A stretch of DNA of 64,000 bases from Excoecaria cochinchinensis (lineage: Eukaryota; Streptophyta; Magnoliopsida; Malpighiales; Euphorbiaceae). The position numbers and the translations under genes were made by a program. The notes beneath the pieces were generated by a model, which saw nothing but the letters and a program-made list of their open reading frames with translations, was not told the origin of the DNA and searched no databases. Shown here piece after piece: positions 33,802 through 46,837 of this stretch. How positions within the stretch are numbered: position 1 is the first letter of the stretch; every line of letters begins with the position of its first letter. The stretch covers positions 12,516,501-12,580,500 of the forward strand of contig CANTUQ010000050.1 of the NCBI GenBank assembly GCA_947683425.1, read 5' to 3'.

Positions 33802-36800
33802 ATTGTTGAAAATATATCGTGTAGCATATCAAATCAAAGTTCTCGACAAGACGAATCTAAAGCTACCGAAATCAGCCCAATCGAATATTGGACGCACCGC
33901 CAATCGCTGCCGGAAGATTTCTGCCCAAAAACTGAGTCAACCCAGCCGAGTCAATCCACTGTGTCAGCCGAGTTAGAGCCATTTGACTAAGCTGCCAAGC
34001 CTGTTGATCAAGCTGTTTTACCAGTTGACCGAGCCGTTGATTTTTCAATGGTTGACTTTGACCAAAAGTTTGACTTTTCGGTCTAAGTTCATCTTAAGGT
34101 TTTTTGATGTTCTGAATCCATTCGTGCAATCGATTTTTGCAAATTCTTTATAGTTTTGGAGATATGAAAAATAATGTGGCATCCTTTCAAGTACCAACAC
34201 TCAACAACAACAATTACGACAATTGGAGTATCAAGATAAAGGCCCTCCTTGGTGCACACGGTATTTTGGATATCGTAGAGAAAGGCTATAATGAGCCAAA
34301 AAATGAAGATGTTCTTACACAAGATCAAAAGACAACTTTGAAGGATTCAAGAAAGAGAGACAAGAAAGCTCTCTATCAATCTATCAGGCCTTAGATGATG
34401 ATGGCTTTGAGAAGATTTTCGAAGCAAGATCTGCTAAGCAAGCATGGGAGAAGTTGCAAACCTCTTACAAAGGAGTCGAAAAAGTAAAGAAGGTTCATCT
34501 CCAAACTTTAAGAGGTGAATTTGAATCCTTACACATGAAAACATCTGAAACAATTTCAGATTATTTCTCAAGAGTAGCAACTGTTACTAATCAATTGAAA
34601 GAAATGGTGAAAAGTTAGAACATGTGAGAATTATAGAAAATATACTCCGTTCGTTGGATCCCAAATTTGAACACATTGTCATAACAATTGAAGAAACTGA
34701 AGACTTGGAAGAAATGACGATCGAGCAACTCCAAGGATCTTTGCAAGCATATGAAGAAAAGCATAAGAAGAAGCAAGGGATCGTTGAGCAACTCCTCAAG
34801 CTACAAGTCAAAGACATACATGAAAGTCAAGGCAATGATAGAAACCAACGTGGTCGAGGTAGAGGTAGAGCTCGTGGACGAGAAGGATATAGTGGTAGAG
34901 GACGAGGTTGGAATTACAACAACAATTCCAACTATGAAAAAGGAGAAAGTTCTACAAGAGGTCGTGAAAGAGGCAATGCTAATTTGAGGTATGACAAATC
35001 TTAAATTCAGTGTTATAATTGCAACAAGTATGGTCATTATGCTTCAGAATGTAGAGTTCCAAATAACAAAGTTGAAGAAAAGTCCAACTATGTGGAAGAG
35101 AAAATTGAAGAAAAGGCAACTCTTCTCTTAGCAAAGAAAAAGAATGATGGTGGCCAAGAGAATTCTTAGTATCTTGACACTAGTGGAAGCAATCACATGT
35201 GTGGAAAAAGAAGCATGTTCGTGGAACTTGATGAATATGTAAGTGGCAATGTCTCATTTGGAGATGATTCCAAAGTTAAAGTAAAAGGGAAAGATAATAT
35301 TCTCATCTGTTTAAAAGATGTGAGACATCAATTTATTTCAAATGTTTACTATGTGCCTGACATGAGAAGTAAAATCTTGAGTCTTTGACAACTGTTAGAA
35401 AAAGGCTATGATATTCACATGAAAGGTGATAATCTTTTTATCAAGGATGAGAGGAATATTCTAATTGCTAAAGTGCCAATGACAAAGAATAGAATATTCC
35501 TGATCAACATACAAATAATGTTGTAAAATCTCTGAAAGCTTGCTACAAGGATGCATCATGGTTATGGCATCTTCGATTTGGGCATCTCAATTTTGGAGGA
35601 TTAGAGTTGCTATCCAAAAAGAAGATGGTGAGGGGACTGCCAAACATCAATCATCCTAATCAACTTTGTGAAGGTTGTCTACAGTTTAAAAAATCATTTC
35701 TAAAGCTGTCAAACTCAAGAGCGAAAAAGCCACTAGAGCTTATACATGCAGATGTTTGTGGACTGATCAGCCAAAGTTCATTTGGTAAAAGTAATTATTT
35801 CCTTCTCTTTATTGGTGATTTTTTAAGAAAAACCTAGGTATATTTTTGAAGCAGAAATCATAAATTTTTGAAGTATTCAAGAAATTTAAAGCTATGGTGG
35901 AAAATGAAAGTGGAAGAAAACTAGGCATTTCATATCTAAGAGTATTCGGAAGCATAGTTCATGTTCATGTATAGGATGAAAGAAAAACCAAATTGGATGA
36001 TAAAAGTGAAAGATTCAACTTCATCGGTTATGATGCAAGTTCGAAAGGCTATAAGCAGTACAATCCAAACAATGGGAAGATTATAATCAGCAGAGATGTC
36101 ATATTTGATAAAAAAGGTGAACGGGAATTCAATTCTCCCACAGACGACTTCAACTTCTTTCCAATTGATGAAAATGAGCAAGCACCAATTGAGCAACTAG
36201 AAGAAATTCAGCAAGAGGTTGCTACACCACCTACTTCACCAACAACAACTACCCATGAAGATGAATCAACTTTATCATCTTCAAGTGGTAGTCCAAATGA
36301 AAGAGTTGTGCAACGAACAAGAAGTCTTCGAGATCTATACGAAGTAACTGAATAGTTAGATAATCTTACATTATTTTATCTTTTTGCTAATTGTGAACTA
36401 GTTAACTTCTAAGAAGCTACACAAGATGAAAAATGGAGAAATGCAATGGATGAAAAAATCAAAACCACTGAAAAGAATGACACATGGGAACTCACTTTAC
36501 TTTTAAAAGGACACAAGCCAATTGGTGTCAAATGGGTCTACAAAGTGAAGAAGAATGTAAATGGAGAGGTTGAAAGATACAAGGCGAGACTTGTTGCAAA
36601 AGGATACAGTTAAAGTGCTGGCATTTACTATGATAAGGTATTTGCTCCTATTGCACGCTTAGAGACCGATAGACTAATTATTTCTCTAGCAGCTCAAAAT
36701 AGGTAAAAGATTCACCAGATGGATGTAAAATCTGCTTTTCTGAATGGAGTACTCGAAAAAGAAGTTTAAATTGAACAACCGATGGGTTATGTCGTGAAAA

Positions 36801-36983
36801 GACATGAAATTAAAGTTTTAAAGTTGAAGAAAGCTCTTTACGGATTAAAACAAGCACCAAGAGCTTGGAACAGCTGCATCGACAAATACTTCCAATAGAA
36901 TAGCTTCATCAAATGTCCATATGAACATGCGCTCTACTTCAAAATCAAAGATGGAGATGTCTTACACTACAAAAAAAGGCAAT

Positions 36984-37330
36984 TAGCGACTGCCAAATCC
37001 GTCGCTAATATTGATATTTTAGTTGCTAATTACGTATAGCGACGGAGCGACGGATAGTCGCAATTATGGCCGTCGCTAGGATTTAGCGACTAAATTGTAA
37101 AATAGTCGCTACTTTTTGCGACTATTTTTTAGTCGCTAAAAGGTTAATTTGTTGTCGCTAATAGTTAAATAGGTTTCGTCGCCTCAATTATTTAGCGACG
37201 GATTATCAGTCGCTAATATTTTTGCGACAAAAAGTCGCCATTTTATTCAGTCGCTAAATATTAGCGACTAAATTATGCAGTCGCAAATAATTATCAGCAA
37301 CGCATATTTCAGTCGCAAATCCGTCGCTAT
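36984..37330. repeat. CACTA3 subterminal repeats, 3' end
   Basis: Alternating TTAGCGACT and AGTCGCTAA, with GCGACGGA variants near the tip. Copies face each other across short loops. Confidence 0.85.
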
Positions 37331-38339
37331 TTTTTGAATATTAATTTTTTTTATATATTTTTTCATATCAATATAAACTAAAATAAATGAATGTGAATAT
37401 AAATTTAAAATATAATTAAATTTATGAAGATATAATCCAAAAAACATATAATTACTATTCGTACGCACGTACATAGTATATATGTAATAAAAAAATGTGA
37501 AAAATAAATAAAAATAATAAATTTGTTGTGCGACATAATATTTTTTATAAAAGTAAAATGTACTGATGATAATATAAAAAAGAAAAGATATGGAAAAACA
37601 CTGTCAAGCAGGACCGCCACTACCAAAATGAGAATCATCAGGCAGGTCAGAACCGTGCGGAAATGAAGGGCCGGCATCCTGATCATGTGGTACAGGTGAT
37701 GTAGTGGTGGTATTGGGCTGAGTGGCTGGGGTGCCAAGTGAGTAAGCAACGAGCGAATAGTTCGTGCAACAATCTCCTCGACATCTTCCTTCGTCAAGCA
37801 GGCTCCAGCGAAATGACAAGCAGTGCTTGGACCAGCAGTACAAGATAGTCCGAATGAATAAAGACCGGGAGGCACATAAGAGCCAAGATCGTAAATGGTT
37901 TTCCTTTTATTGCACCGTGCGGCCTTGATGAACAACTCCGACTTATCGACGGACGATTCCTCTTGCAATCTCTCAGATTGGAGTTGCTCATACCTCTCCT
38001 ATTAAATGACAACAATGTTTAATAAACGTAAATATAGGTACAAATCATATTTTACAACAATTAAGCATTTGAATAACATAAAATATTATCAACATTTAAA
38101 GTACATATTACTTACATGCACCTCCCTGCTACTGTCCGCCACATAAGTCTTCCCATCATGATTTATAGTATGTGTGTGCAAATAAGCCTCGGGAATTGTA
38201 GGTGGGCGGCCCAACTCCTTCTCCTATCATGCGCAGTAGAAAATCGTTATTGGAAAAGAAGAAGATGAGGATCGAAAATAAATTTTTGCATTATTTTTCG
38301 TATTAATGCTATTTCAATGTAATGTTTGAAATGAAAAAT

Positions 38340-38759
38340 TTCTAAAAAATCAATGAAAATTTTGACAGAACCTCCCCTATATTATTGAAATCCTCCTGTA
38401 AATAAAAATGCAATTTACACTTTTTAAAATCACAAATTTACTCCAATCTCCTCAACAAACTCCAACACAATATTTCTATCCGCCAATACATATATTAATC
38501 AAATAATATCAAACAATTCGCATATCTTTCCAATTCAATATTTGACTGGTTCTAAAAAATCAATAAAAATTTTGGTAGAACTTCCCTTATATTATTGACA
38601 TCCTCCTGTAAATAAAAATGCAATTTACACTTTATAATATCACAAATTTACTCCAATCTCCTCAACAAACTCCAACACAAAATTCGCATCCTCCAATACA
38701 TATATCAATCAAATAATATCAAACAATTCGCATATCTTTCCAATTCAATATATGACTGG
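38340..38759. repeat. 210-bp tandem duplication around the conserved intronic motif (CACTA3)
   Basis: Unit 1 is 38340-38549 and unit 2 is 38550-38759. Both begin TTCTAAAAAATCAAT and end TTTGACTGG or TATGACTGG. Each unit holds one copy of the intronic motif on the minus strand (AGGGGAGGTTCTGTCAAAAT in unit 1), followed by CTCCTGTAAATAAAAATGC. It lies in the intron before the AYLHTHTINHDG exon. Confidence 0.85.
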
Positions 38760-39181
38760 TTCTATATAATCCAAAGTAAAAATGCTTACTGTCTGAAAGG
38801 TATTGAATTGAACAAATCATTATGCGAACATTATGATAATATAGAATCACTAATATAAAAGTACAATTTATGTTATTATTAAAGTACTTACCAATCGTGA
38901 GATATGCTCACCAATAGATATGGTGCCACCCGTGTATGATCTTGGAGCCTTCTCTTCAGACCCTCCATAACGATTTATCTTTTTCTATGTGGAAACCTGG
39001 ATGCATGGAGGAAGATTGAAAATCTCATGCCATCTAACCCATGCTGATTCTGGAAAGTCCCTCGGCTTCTGCTTGGCGATTTTTATGCGATACACATAAT
39101 CTTTATACCTTTGAGCAACTTTTGTTTCCCAACCTGCCCTAACAAGAGCATTTACAGCATCATCCCACTGGCAACTTTTCT

Positions 39182-39194
39182 GTATGTGTGTGTG

Positions 39195-39228
<34 letters not shown>

Positions 39229-39231
39229 AGA
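39182..39231. repeat. Compound (TG)n(TA)n(CA)n microsatellite
   Basis: TG repeats, then TA repeats, then CA repeats. As written it is nearly self-complementary and sits in an intron of the CACTA3 second gene. Confidence 0.95.
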
Positions 39232-39944
39232 GATTCATTAGTGAATATAATTATACAATAATCCAATTAACTTGAAATATAAAATTTGAAATGAAAAAGT
39301 TTCATTGCCTATTTAAATAAAAATAAAGATGTACCTTGAATTCTCCCCAATAAACTCCTTAATTTCTTTGGAAACCTCCTTCCAACTAACTCCATTAATG
39401 TCAATCCGCTGGTGAAAAATGCTGGTTATAATCCTAGAGCATTGTGAGGAAGGTTCCAGCCTGTAAATTATACAATATAAATGAAATGTGGTTAAACATG
39501 CTTATCACTTAATCTCAATTTGCAGTCGCAAATACTCACATGCCCGCTTGGTTCACTATAATGTGCAATTGACTATTATTTTCACTTGAAACCTCACATG
39601 TGGTCGATGTACTGCTGTTGGCTGTGTGTGGAGAAGGAGTTGGTGCAGATAGTGAAGGTGCAGATGGCGACGGTGCATGGCCGGATGAAGGGTCTCCTAG
39701 TATATGTGGCATGTCTCCAAAGGGTGGAGTAATTGAATCCCCACCATATCGTCCTCCCCGTCGACCTCGATCTGTAAATCCTCTTCCTCTACCATGACCC
39801 ATACCTGCAAAATGGTAAAGTATACATGCATGTATGTGTTTAACATATATAACATATAATTGCAACCCTTTTCAACAACTCATATATATAATTGAAAATT
39901 TTTACAATTTAACACACGATACTATAAAAATTACATATGATCAC

Positions 39945-42900
39945 TTAGCAACTATTTGATGAATTTTGAAATTCCTCATCCTCGTCCTCGTTGCTATCAT
40001 AGTCAGCAAATTCTTCTTCATCATCATCCACTTCAAGTACTGGAACCACCTCATGAACGTTATAAAGTTCAATGACAACTCCCGAAGGATCACGTAAGTC
40101 AATATCGTCATTATTACCATTTTCCACTATTATATCATGCACTGTAACTTTATCAACTTGAAATGCATTAGCATTTATAGTAGCAGTCCCATCGCTAACA
40201 TTTGAAGTCACAATAAAGTCTCTTGGTTTTATTGAAAACACAGCTAACCAATAAGATCTATCTACTTTCAAAGAAGGATATCTTGCATAATACACTTGAG
40301 TTACTTGCATTGCTAGGATGAATGGCTCATATCTATTGAAACGACGATGATTATTTACATCAACCATTCTATATTTGTTGTGTATCTTAAGACCAATGTC
40401 TATAGTGGGATCAAACCAATGACACTTGAATAATACTGTCCGTTTTATTGGTAATGAAGGGTATTCCAACTCCAGAATCTCCTCAGTCCATCCATAATAT
40501 TCACCAACATTATCACATGAGTTGGAGCCTTTAACGCAAACTCCGCTATTTGCTGATCGTCTCCCAGAAGCCTGACTTTTTGTGTGAAATTTGTATCCAT
40601 TGACAAAATAGATAGAGTAACACTTCACTCTCCTTAATGGTCTTTGTGACAAACTGCAGAGGTATTTATTGTCAATTCCATTGTAATGGACCTTATAACA
40701 AAAAAGAAAACATGCCAACGTTATCAGCAATCCAATGTTTAAGGATATTTTTGTGTTATAAATGGAAATTGTGTAGGCCTTACATATAGTTCGAACCAGT
40801 CTGTGAAGTAGTGATCTATGTTTGCATCAATTTGACTTGGTGTCAGATCAGGATACTTCTCATGTAAGTTATTGCAATATATACTACATTACATTATTGT
40901 AAAACAAAAAAAATTAGTTTTAGCAGATATCCTTGCATTTATTGCAACTTAATATTCAAAATAAGAATTCTATACCTCAAAAATGGAGAAACCTCCTCGC
41001 AATTTAGTAGAATATATTTATGGGTTGCCTCATACTCCTCTATTGTTAATGTTCTGTCACGAATTTCGAAGCATGCTCGGTCGGCATAAGTGAAAATATT
41101 TAAATTTTCGCTAATGTTTTCCTGATAACCTCCATCATCATTACGAGGTGGTTGTCGTTGTCTTGTACTGACGTGAGGTTCAAAGTAATGCGAGAAAAAG
41201 TTAGATGATTCTGAGAGTAAATACGGATTACAAATAGAAGCCTCAACTATTGATTTGTTACCAATCTTCTTTTTTAGTGATCGGAGAAACCTGCATAGGA
41301 CGAATGTGCAACATTTAGTTCATGTACAAATCCTTGTACATATATTTTCACACTTCATAATATTCATTGTTATCTTTATATTTATCTCTCAAACGGATAC
41401 ATCCATCGATATTGTACAGGGCCAGCAACCTTTGCTTCATATGGTAAGTGTATCATTACATGCTCCATTGAGTCGAAAAAAGACGGAGGAAATATCTTCT
41501 CTAGCTTACACATAATTAGGGGGATGTTTGATTCTAATGCCTCGATGTCCTCAACACGGATAGTACTGGATGTCAAATCCTTAAAAAATAAGCTAAGCTC
41601 CGTGAGTACCTGCCACACATTTCCAGGTAGTAACTCACATAATGCAACAGGTACCAATCGCTGCATAAATATATGACAATCATGACTTTTCATGCCATAT
41701 AATTTGAGCATCCTCATATCAACACAACGACCCAAGTTAGAAACATATCCATCTGGAAACTTAAGTTCTGACAACCAATGAAAAAATTCTATTTTTAATT
41801 CTTTATCCAATGTGTAACAGGCTTTTGGATATTTTCCACTGATTGGATCCATTGCCAACTCTGGCCGACAATAATATTTTTGTAAGTCTGAACGTAATTT
41901 TGCATTGTCTTTGGTTTTTCCTTCAACATTTAAAACCGTGTTAATCACATTATCGAACACATTTTTCTCAACATGCATGACATCAAGATTATGTCGAATC
42001 AGGTGTGATTTCCAATAAGGCAAATCCCAAAAAATGCTTCGCTTTCTCCAACCACAAGATTGACAAATGAACCCATTAATCTCATCTGCATCAAGCTCAG
42101 TAACTTTCACTAGACCCCAATGATCAATTTCTTGCAGAATTTGTTCCCCATCTATTATTAGTGGCGGAGGCATTGTTTCAATATGTCCGATTCTGAAATT
42201 CCTTATGTTTTTCCTAAATGGGTGATCTGGAGGAAGAAATTTTTGATGATTGTCAAACCATGTGTGTTTTCCACCACTCTTTAGTCTGAATGACTGTGTA
42301 TGTTCCATGCAATAAGGGCAAGCATATTTCCTAGATGTACTACAACCTGACATCATGGAATATGCTGGAAAGTCATTGATGGTCCACATAAGTGCGGCTC
42401 TCATAATGAAATTTTGTTTACTTGACACATCATATGTTGGGAATCTAATATTCCACAATTCGTTCAAGTCATGAATCAATGGTTGTCGGAATACATCAAT
42501 TTTTTGCTTTGGATTTTTAGGGCCAGGTACAATAATAGTTAGAAACATGTAAGCTTCCTTCATACACATCCAAGGTGGCAGGTTGTAAGGCGTGACAATT
42601 ACAGACCACGATGAGTATTTCCTCCCATATTGTCCGAATGGTTAAAAACCGTCTGTGCATAACCCCAACCTTACATTTCTAGTCTCAGCAGCAAAAAAAG
42701 GATGAGTATCATTGAAATGTTTCCAAGATAGAGAGTCAGAAGGATGCTACATAACCCCATCCTCTTGGTCATGATTATGATGCCATTGCATATGTAATGC
42801 TGTTGCTTTTGATTAATACAACCGTTGAAGCCTAGGTATTAATGGAAAGTAATACATCTTCTTATATGATTTATGACTGTTCTAACGAGACCTAACACGA

Positions 42901-43751
42901 ATTTTAAATCTTGGATGATTGCAGAACTTACAATGTGTCAGGTTTTCATCATCAAGCCAAAACAAGATGCATCCCTCATTGCAATAGTCAATTTTTTGAA
43001 CTGGCAATCCTAAGCTTCTAACAAGACTTTTAGTTTGATAAAAATTTTCTGGCAAAGTGTTACCTTCAGGCAAAGCTTCCTTAAAGAGTTGAATGTTTGC
43101 ATCATAAAATCTCTCCGACAGATTAAATTTAGATTTCAAATACAACATCCTGGCAACTACCGAAAGTTATGAATGGTTCTCACATCCGGGATACAACTGT
43201 GCATTACCAGATTCAAGAAGGTCATAAAATTCTTGGTATTGTGGATTTGGTGGTTCATCCATAGAATTTGCACCCCAATTTGAAGGTCCGGGTTCATCAG
43301 GAGTAGACAAAACTCCTTGTTCATAATTATTTGTAGTTTGAACCTCCGAAATAAATTATTGCCACTGGGTGTTGGGAAACATATTAGGCCCCACTGTATC
43401 AATCACCATTTGTTGATATGGATTTGAAACCCCTACACCTTCCACTGATTCATTGGCCACTGGATTCCAATTTTGCTCATTAGGGGTGATGTGTGTCTCC
43501 CCATGACAATTCCAAACCAAATAATCCCGAACGAATCCCTTACAGAAGAGGTGATTCATAACAATATCCACGTCATAGAACTTTCAGTTCACACAATTTT
43601 TGTACGGACACCTAATAAGATCACCACTCATTTCTTCCGGATGAGAAGTAGCGAATTTAATAAAATTCTCGACACCATATATGAATGATGCATTAGTCCT
43701 CCCACTTGAGTCCCATCGATTATACATCCAACTACGATCTAAGGATTCCAT
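39945..43751 (-). pseudogene. CACTA3 TNP2-type transposase
   Basis: It starts MESLDRSWMYNRWDSSG (43751). The transposase-associated domain (IRCPYKNCVN) is followed by stops near 43588, 43360, 43168, 42880, 42813, 42749 and 42644. From 42569 to 41382 a single open frame of 395 codons covers most of the catalytic region: PPWMCMKEAYMFLT, AYSMMSGCSTSRKYACPYC, WDLPYWKSHLIRHNLDVMHV, MKSHDCHIFMQRLVP, QYRWMYPFER. A DUF4218-type exon (about 41290-40985) and a DUF4216-type exon (about 40695-39945; YSIYFVNGYKFHTKSQASG, VLFKCHWFDPTIDIG, acidic tail) follow. The long open part shows more recent loss of function than in CACTA1 and CACTA2, but the 5' third cannot be translated through. Confidence 0.85.
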
Positions 43752-45050
43752 TTAACCTAAATATTTTGATTTTAGCAAAATCAGAAAAAAACAAACGATT
43801 AGTATCACCCTTACTCAGAAGAAAGTAAGGGATCCATTGCCCCTTGAAAGACATAGTCTTCTTTTAGTTTCATAATAGAACTTAGATTAAGTGGTTTATT
43901 AACATGCATATCATTTATCCTATTAGAAAAGTCAAAACCTAGATTAATTATAGCTAAGGACTATCTGCTTTTGTTATTGAATATTAGAATTTCAAAGGTT
44001 GTACTCGCTAATGTAAGCTTAATTAATCTTAATGATGAATCCAATTCTATGTCAAGTACTCTTCATATAAAATAAATAAAAGATATCAAAAACTTAATCC
44101 TTGCTTTGTTATAGCCTTCTGCCTAGCTAGTGCACTTATTAACTTTAAAGTGCCAACATAGAGTCCTTGCTTGAGTAATATCATACAATGGAGCTTAATT
44201 AATTGATTATGTAGATGATTTTCCAATTAGTTGCTAATCTTATTATGGGTTTATAAACAATGGATGACTAGGGTCTTACATTTACTAATCTTATTTACAA
44301 ACGTTTTCTCCTTTTTTAATTTTCAATACGAAATTTTAAACACACTTCAAAGACAACTCAATGCAGCATTGCTTTTGTATCACAGGACATCAAATTCATG
44401 ACTCAAAGCAACTCTAAGCACAACAGGACATCAAATTCATGCATTCCGACAGATAAAGTTTCTCAAACTCAAAGCATTCATTCTGTCCAATTAAGTTTTT
44501 CATATCAGCAACAAATATAACAATGTTCTAACAAACTCCTAATCACAAATGCATGTATCATTCACGTCAGGACAAAAAATTCTTTTGATTAATTCAATTT
44601 TACAGAACATTCAAGGCATCAAAACCACAGTAACTTGAAATTAATGGCACATACCCGTTTTTCCCCCCTGAGCTTCTCACGTTCTGTTTTCAATTGCAGT
44701 AACCCAGATCGTGACTCTTCCTCCTCCTTTTTTGCGACTAAATCTCTCAAGAACCCTAAGTAAAGACAAGAAATTTCACACTACTAAAAGTCACACACTT
44801 CAATTTTGAAGCAAATCGAAAACGAATTGAAATTTCTGCTGAGATTCGAAGAAACTTACCTCTCAAACATAGGAAAGAAACAAAATGCCGATCGTCGTTC
44901 TCACCGCCGGAGCAATCATGCGGTGTCACCGGTGGCAAGGGAAACTGAAAATTATCGGGTGCTGGGTTCTCTCTCCACGGCCCTCCTCTCTGTCTGATTT
45001 TAGCGTTTCAATTTGGGGGTTTAGGTCTATTTCGGTTTGTTATATAATCG
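43752..45050 (-). other. CACTA3 5' leader region
   Basis: AT-rich sequence (43752-44650), then a less AT-rich block (44650-45000) with C/T- and G-rich words. This is the same relative layout as the leader intron and leader exon of CACTA1 and CACTA2. No coding sequence is recognised. Confidence 0.45.
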
Positions 45051-45452
45051 CAAAATAGCGACTGTTTAGCGACTGCGTCATTTAGTCGCTAATTAATAAA
45101 TGGTGACTACAAAATTTAATCGAATTTTAGTCGCTAAATATACTCTATGAATTTGCGACAAAATATGGTCGCAATTCATTCGCTAATATTAGATTCAATA
45201 TTTGCAACTAAATTTTAGTCGCTATTTTTTAGCGACTACAGTATCTGTCGCTAATTTAGTCGCAAAAAAGGCGGGACTTTTTCGCGGCATATTTTAGCGA
45301 CTGATACATAATTTAGTCGCTATTTTGTCGTTAATTCCAGCTCATTTTAACAAAATGCATATTTAATGACTGAAAAATAAATTGGTCGCAATTTAGTCGC
45401 AAAATAGCGACTAAATAAATACAGTCGCTAAATTCAGTCGCAAATTGCCCTT
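45050..45452. repeat. CACTA3 subterminal repeats, 5' end
   Basis: Alternating AGCGACTAA and TTAGTCGCTA with variants GCGACTG and TTTGCGACTA. The same family is seen in CACTA4. Confidence 0.85.
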
Positions 45453-45592
45453 TTTTGTGGTGTTAATTGTATGCCTGTATGTGGATGATTTTATCTTCAC
45501 CAGAAGCAATCCCAACATGTTCAAAGATTTCAAGAAAGAAATGGCAAAAGAGTTCGAGATGATAGACATTGGGCTTATGGCGTACTATCTTG

Positions 45593-45987
45593 GGGTTAAT
45601 TACTTCGGTGGTCACTGAACTTTAAGGGTTGTAACGATTTGGTCACTGAACTTCAATTTGTAACAATAAAATAATACATCTATTATTTTGTAACGAAAAA
45701 ATCAAAATGATCGGAAATGGCAACCGGCACGTGACCTATTAGCAGAATGAACGTTAGATTTTTTGCCACGTCGGATCTGACATGGATCCGACGTGGCTTT
45801 ATGGTTAAAAAAAATCAATTTTCACTGTCTTCAGGCAGCTCCCGTTTGCCGCCGAAACTGGATTTCCGATCATTTTGATTTTTTCGTTACAAAATAATAG
45901 ATGTATTATTTTATTGTTACAAATTGAAGTTTAGTGACCAAATCGTTACAACCCTTAAAGTTCAGTGACCACCGAAATAATTAACCC
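45593..45987. mobile_element. MULE-type MITE, 395 bp, inside Copia1
   Basis: Long near-perfect terminal inverted repeats begin GGGTTAATTA(C/T)TTCGGTGGTC and extend over more than 100 bp per side. TACTATCTTG (45583-45592 and 45988-45997) is repeated at both flanks; 9 or 10 bp of this is the target duplication, a length typical of Mutator-like elements. It interrupts the Copia1 reverse transcriptase codons for YYLG. No gene inside. Confidence 0.85.
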
Positions 45988-46828
45988 TACTATCTTGGCA
46001 TTGAAGTTAAAGAACAAGAAGATGGAATTTTTATCTCACAAGAAAGTTACACAAAGGAGATTCTTAAGAAATTCAAAATGGAGAACTGCAAACCGATAAG
46101 CACGCTAGTAGAATATGGAGTTAAATTGTCCAAGCTTAATGAAGGAGAAAGCGTGGATCTAACATACTTTAAAAGTTTAGTTGGAAGCTTATGCTATCTG
46201 ACATACATGAGGCCTGACATTCTCTATGCAGTTGGATTGGTTAGCCGCTACATGGAATATCTAACAACCACTCATCTCAAATTCTCAAAGAGAATTCTTT
46301 GTTACCTCAAAGGTACAATCAACTTTGGGTTGTCCTATTCTATTTCTAATGATTACAAGCTTGTTGGATAAAGTGATAGTGATTGGAGTGGAGATTTAGA
46401 TGATAGAAAAAGCACTATAGGATTTATATTCTTTATGGGAGATACTGCTTTCACATGGCTGTCAAAGAAACAACCAATCGTCACACTCTCAACTTGTGAA
46501 GCAGAGTATATAGCCGCAACTTCAGCTGTTTGTCATGCAGTCTGGCTGAGAAACTTAATGAAGGAGCTGAACTTGGTACCAGAAGAACCAACAAAGATTG
46601 GTGTTGATAACAAATCAGCAATTGCTTTGGCAAAGAATCTAGTATTTCATGGTCGATCAAAGCACATAGATACTCGATTCCATTACGTTAGAGAATGCAT
46701 TGCAAGAAAGGATGTACAAATCGAGTATGTTAAGTCACATGATCAAATTGTTGACATCTTCACTAAACCATTGAAATATGAAGATTTTGCGAGGATAAGG
46801 AATTTTGTTGGTCTCATAAAACAAGTTT

Positions 46829-46837
46829 AAGGGGGAG
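46829..46837 (+). other. Copia1 polypurine tract
   Basis: AAGGGGGAG lies directly before the 3' LTR. Confidence 0.85.

Larger units (their letters stand above)
37604..39802 (-). pseudogene. CACTA3 second gene (Transposase_24 / TnpA-like)
   Basis: It starts MGHGRGRGFTDRGRRGGRYG (39802), a Gly/Arg-rich start followed by a Pro/Ser-rich part ending NNSQLHIIVNQAGM (39536). Inferred later exons: about 39460-39340 (RIDINGVSWKEVSKEIKEF) and 39180-38890 (AGWETKVAQRYKDYVYRI, SAWVRWHEIFNLP, ISIGEHISRLV, with a stop after QVST). Then come about 38222-38117 (PPTIPEAYLHTHTINHDGKT) and 37999-37604 (SERLQEESSVDKSELFIKAA, ending GSGGPA). A frameshift separates the two halves of the last exon. The layout is that of the CACTA1 and CACTA2 second genes but diverged, with a different N-terminus. 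Decayed, with borders inferred from homology. Confidence 0.65.
36965..45462 (-). mobile_element. CACTA3, complete CACTA transposon inside Copia1
   Basis: The left end CACTACAAAAAAAGG and right end TTTTTTGTGGTG (one mismatch) are flanked by TTA (36962-36964 and 45463-45465). Both genes are on the minus strand, so the 5' end is on the right. Subterminal repeats of AGCGACT/AGTCGCT type lie at 36984-37330 and about 45050-45450. The insertion splits the Copia1 reverse transcriptase just before its YVDD motif, so CACTA3 came after Copia1. Confidence 0.95.
34164..46830 (+). pseudogene. Copia1 gag-pol, decayed
   Basis: In order: gag (MKNNVASFQVPTLNNNNYDN, then SLDPKFEHIVITIEETED), the zinc knuckle CYNCNKYGHYASEC (about 35010), and protease-like YLDTSGSNHM (about 35170). 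Then come the GAG-pre-integrase WHLRFGHLNFGGL (about 35565) and the start of integrase (LELIHADVCG). Most of the integrase core is deleted near 35890. The reverse transcriptase region (WVYKVKKNVNGEVERYKARL, LKKALYGLKQAPRAW) is cut by CACTA3 just before CLYVDDF. RNase H follows (KKQPIVTLSTCEAEYIAATS, DIFTKPLKYEDF), ending at 46830. Stops and frameshifts occur throughout (for example near 34392, 35002, 36353 and 36612), so no polyprotein is made. Confidence 0.9.
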
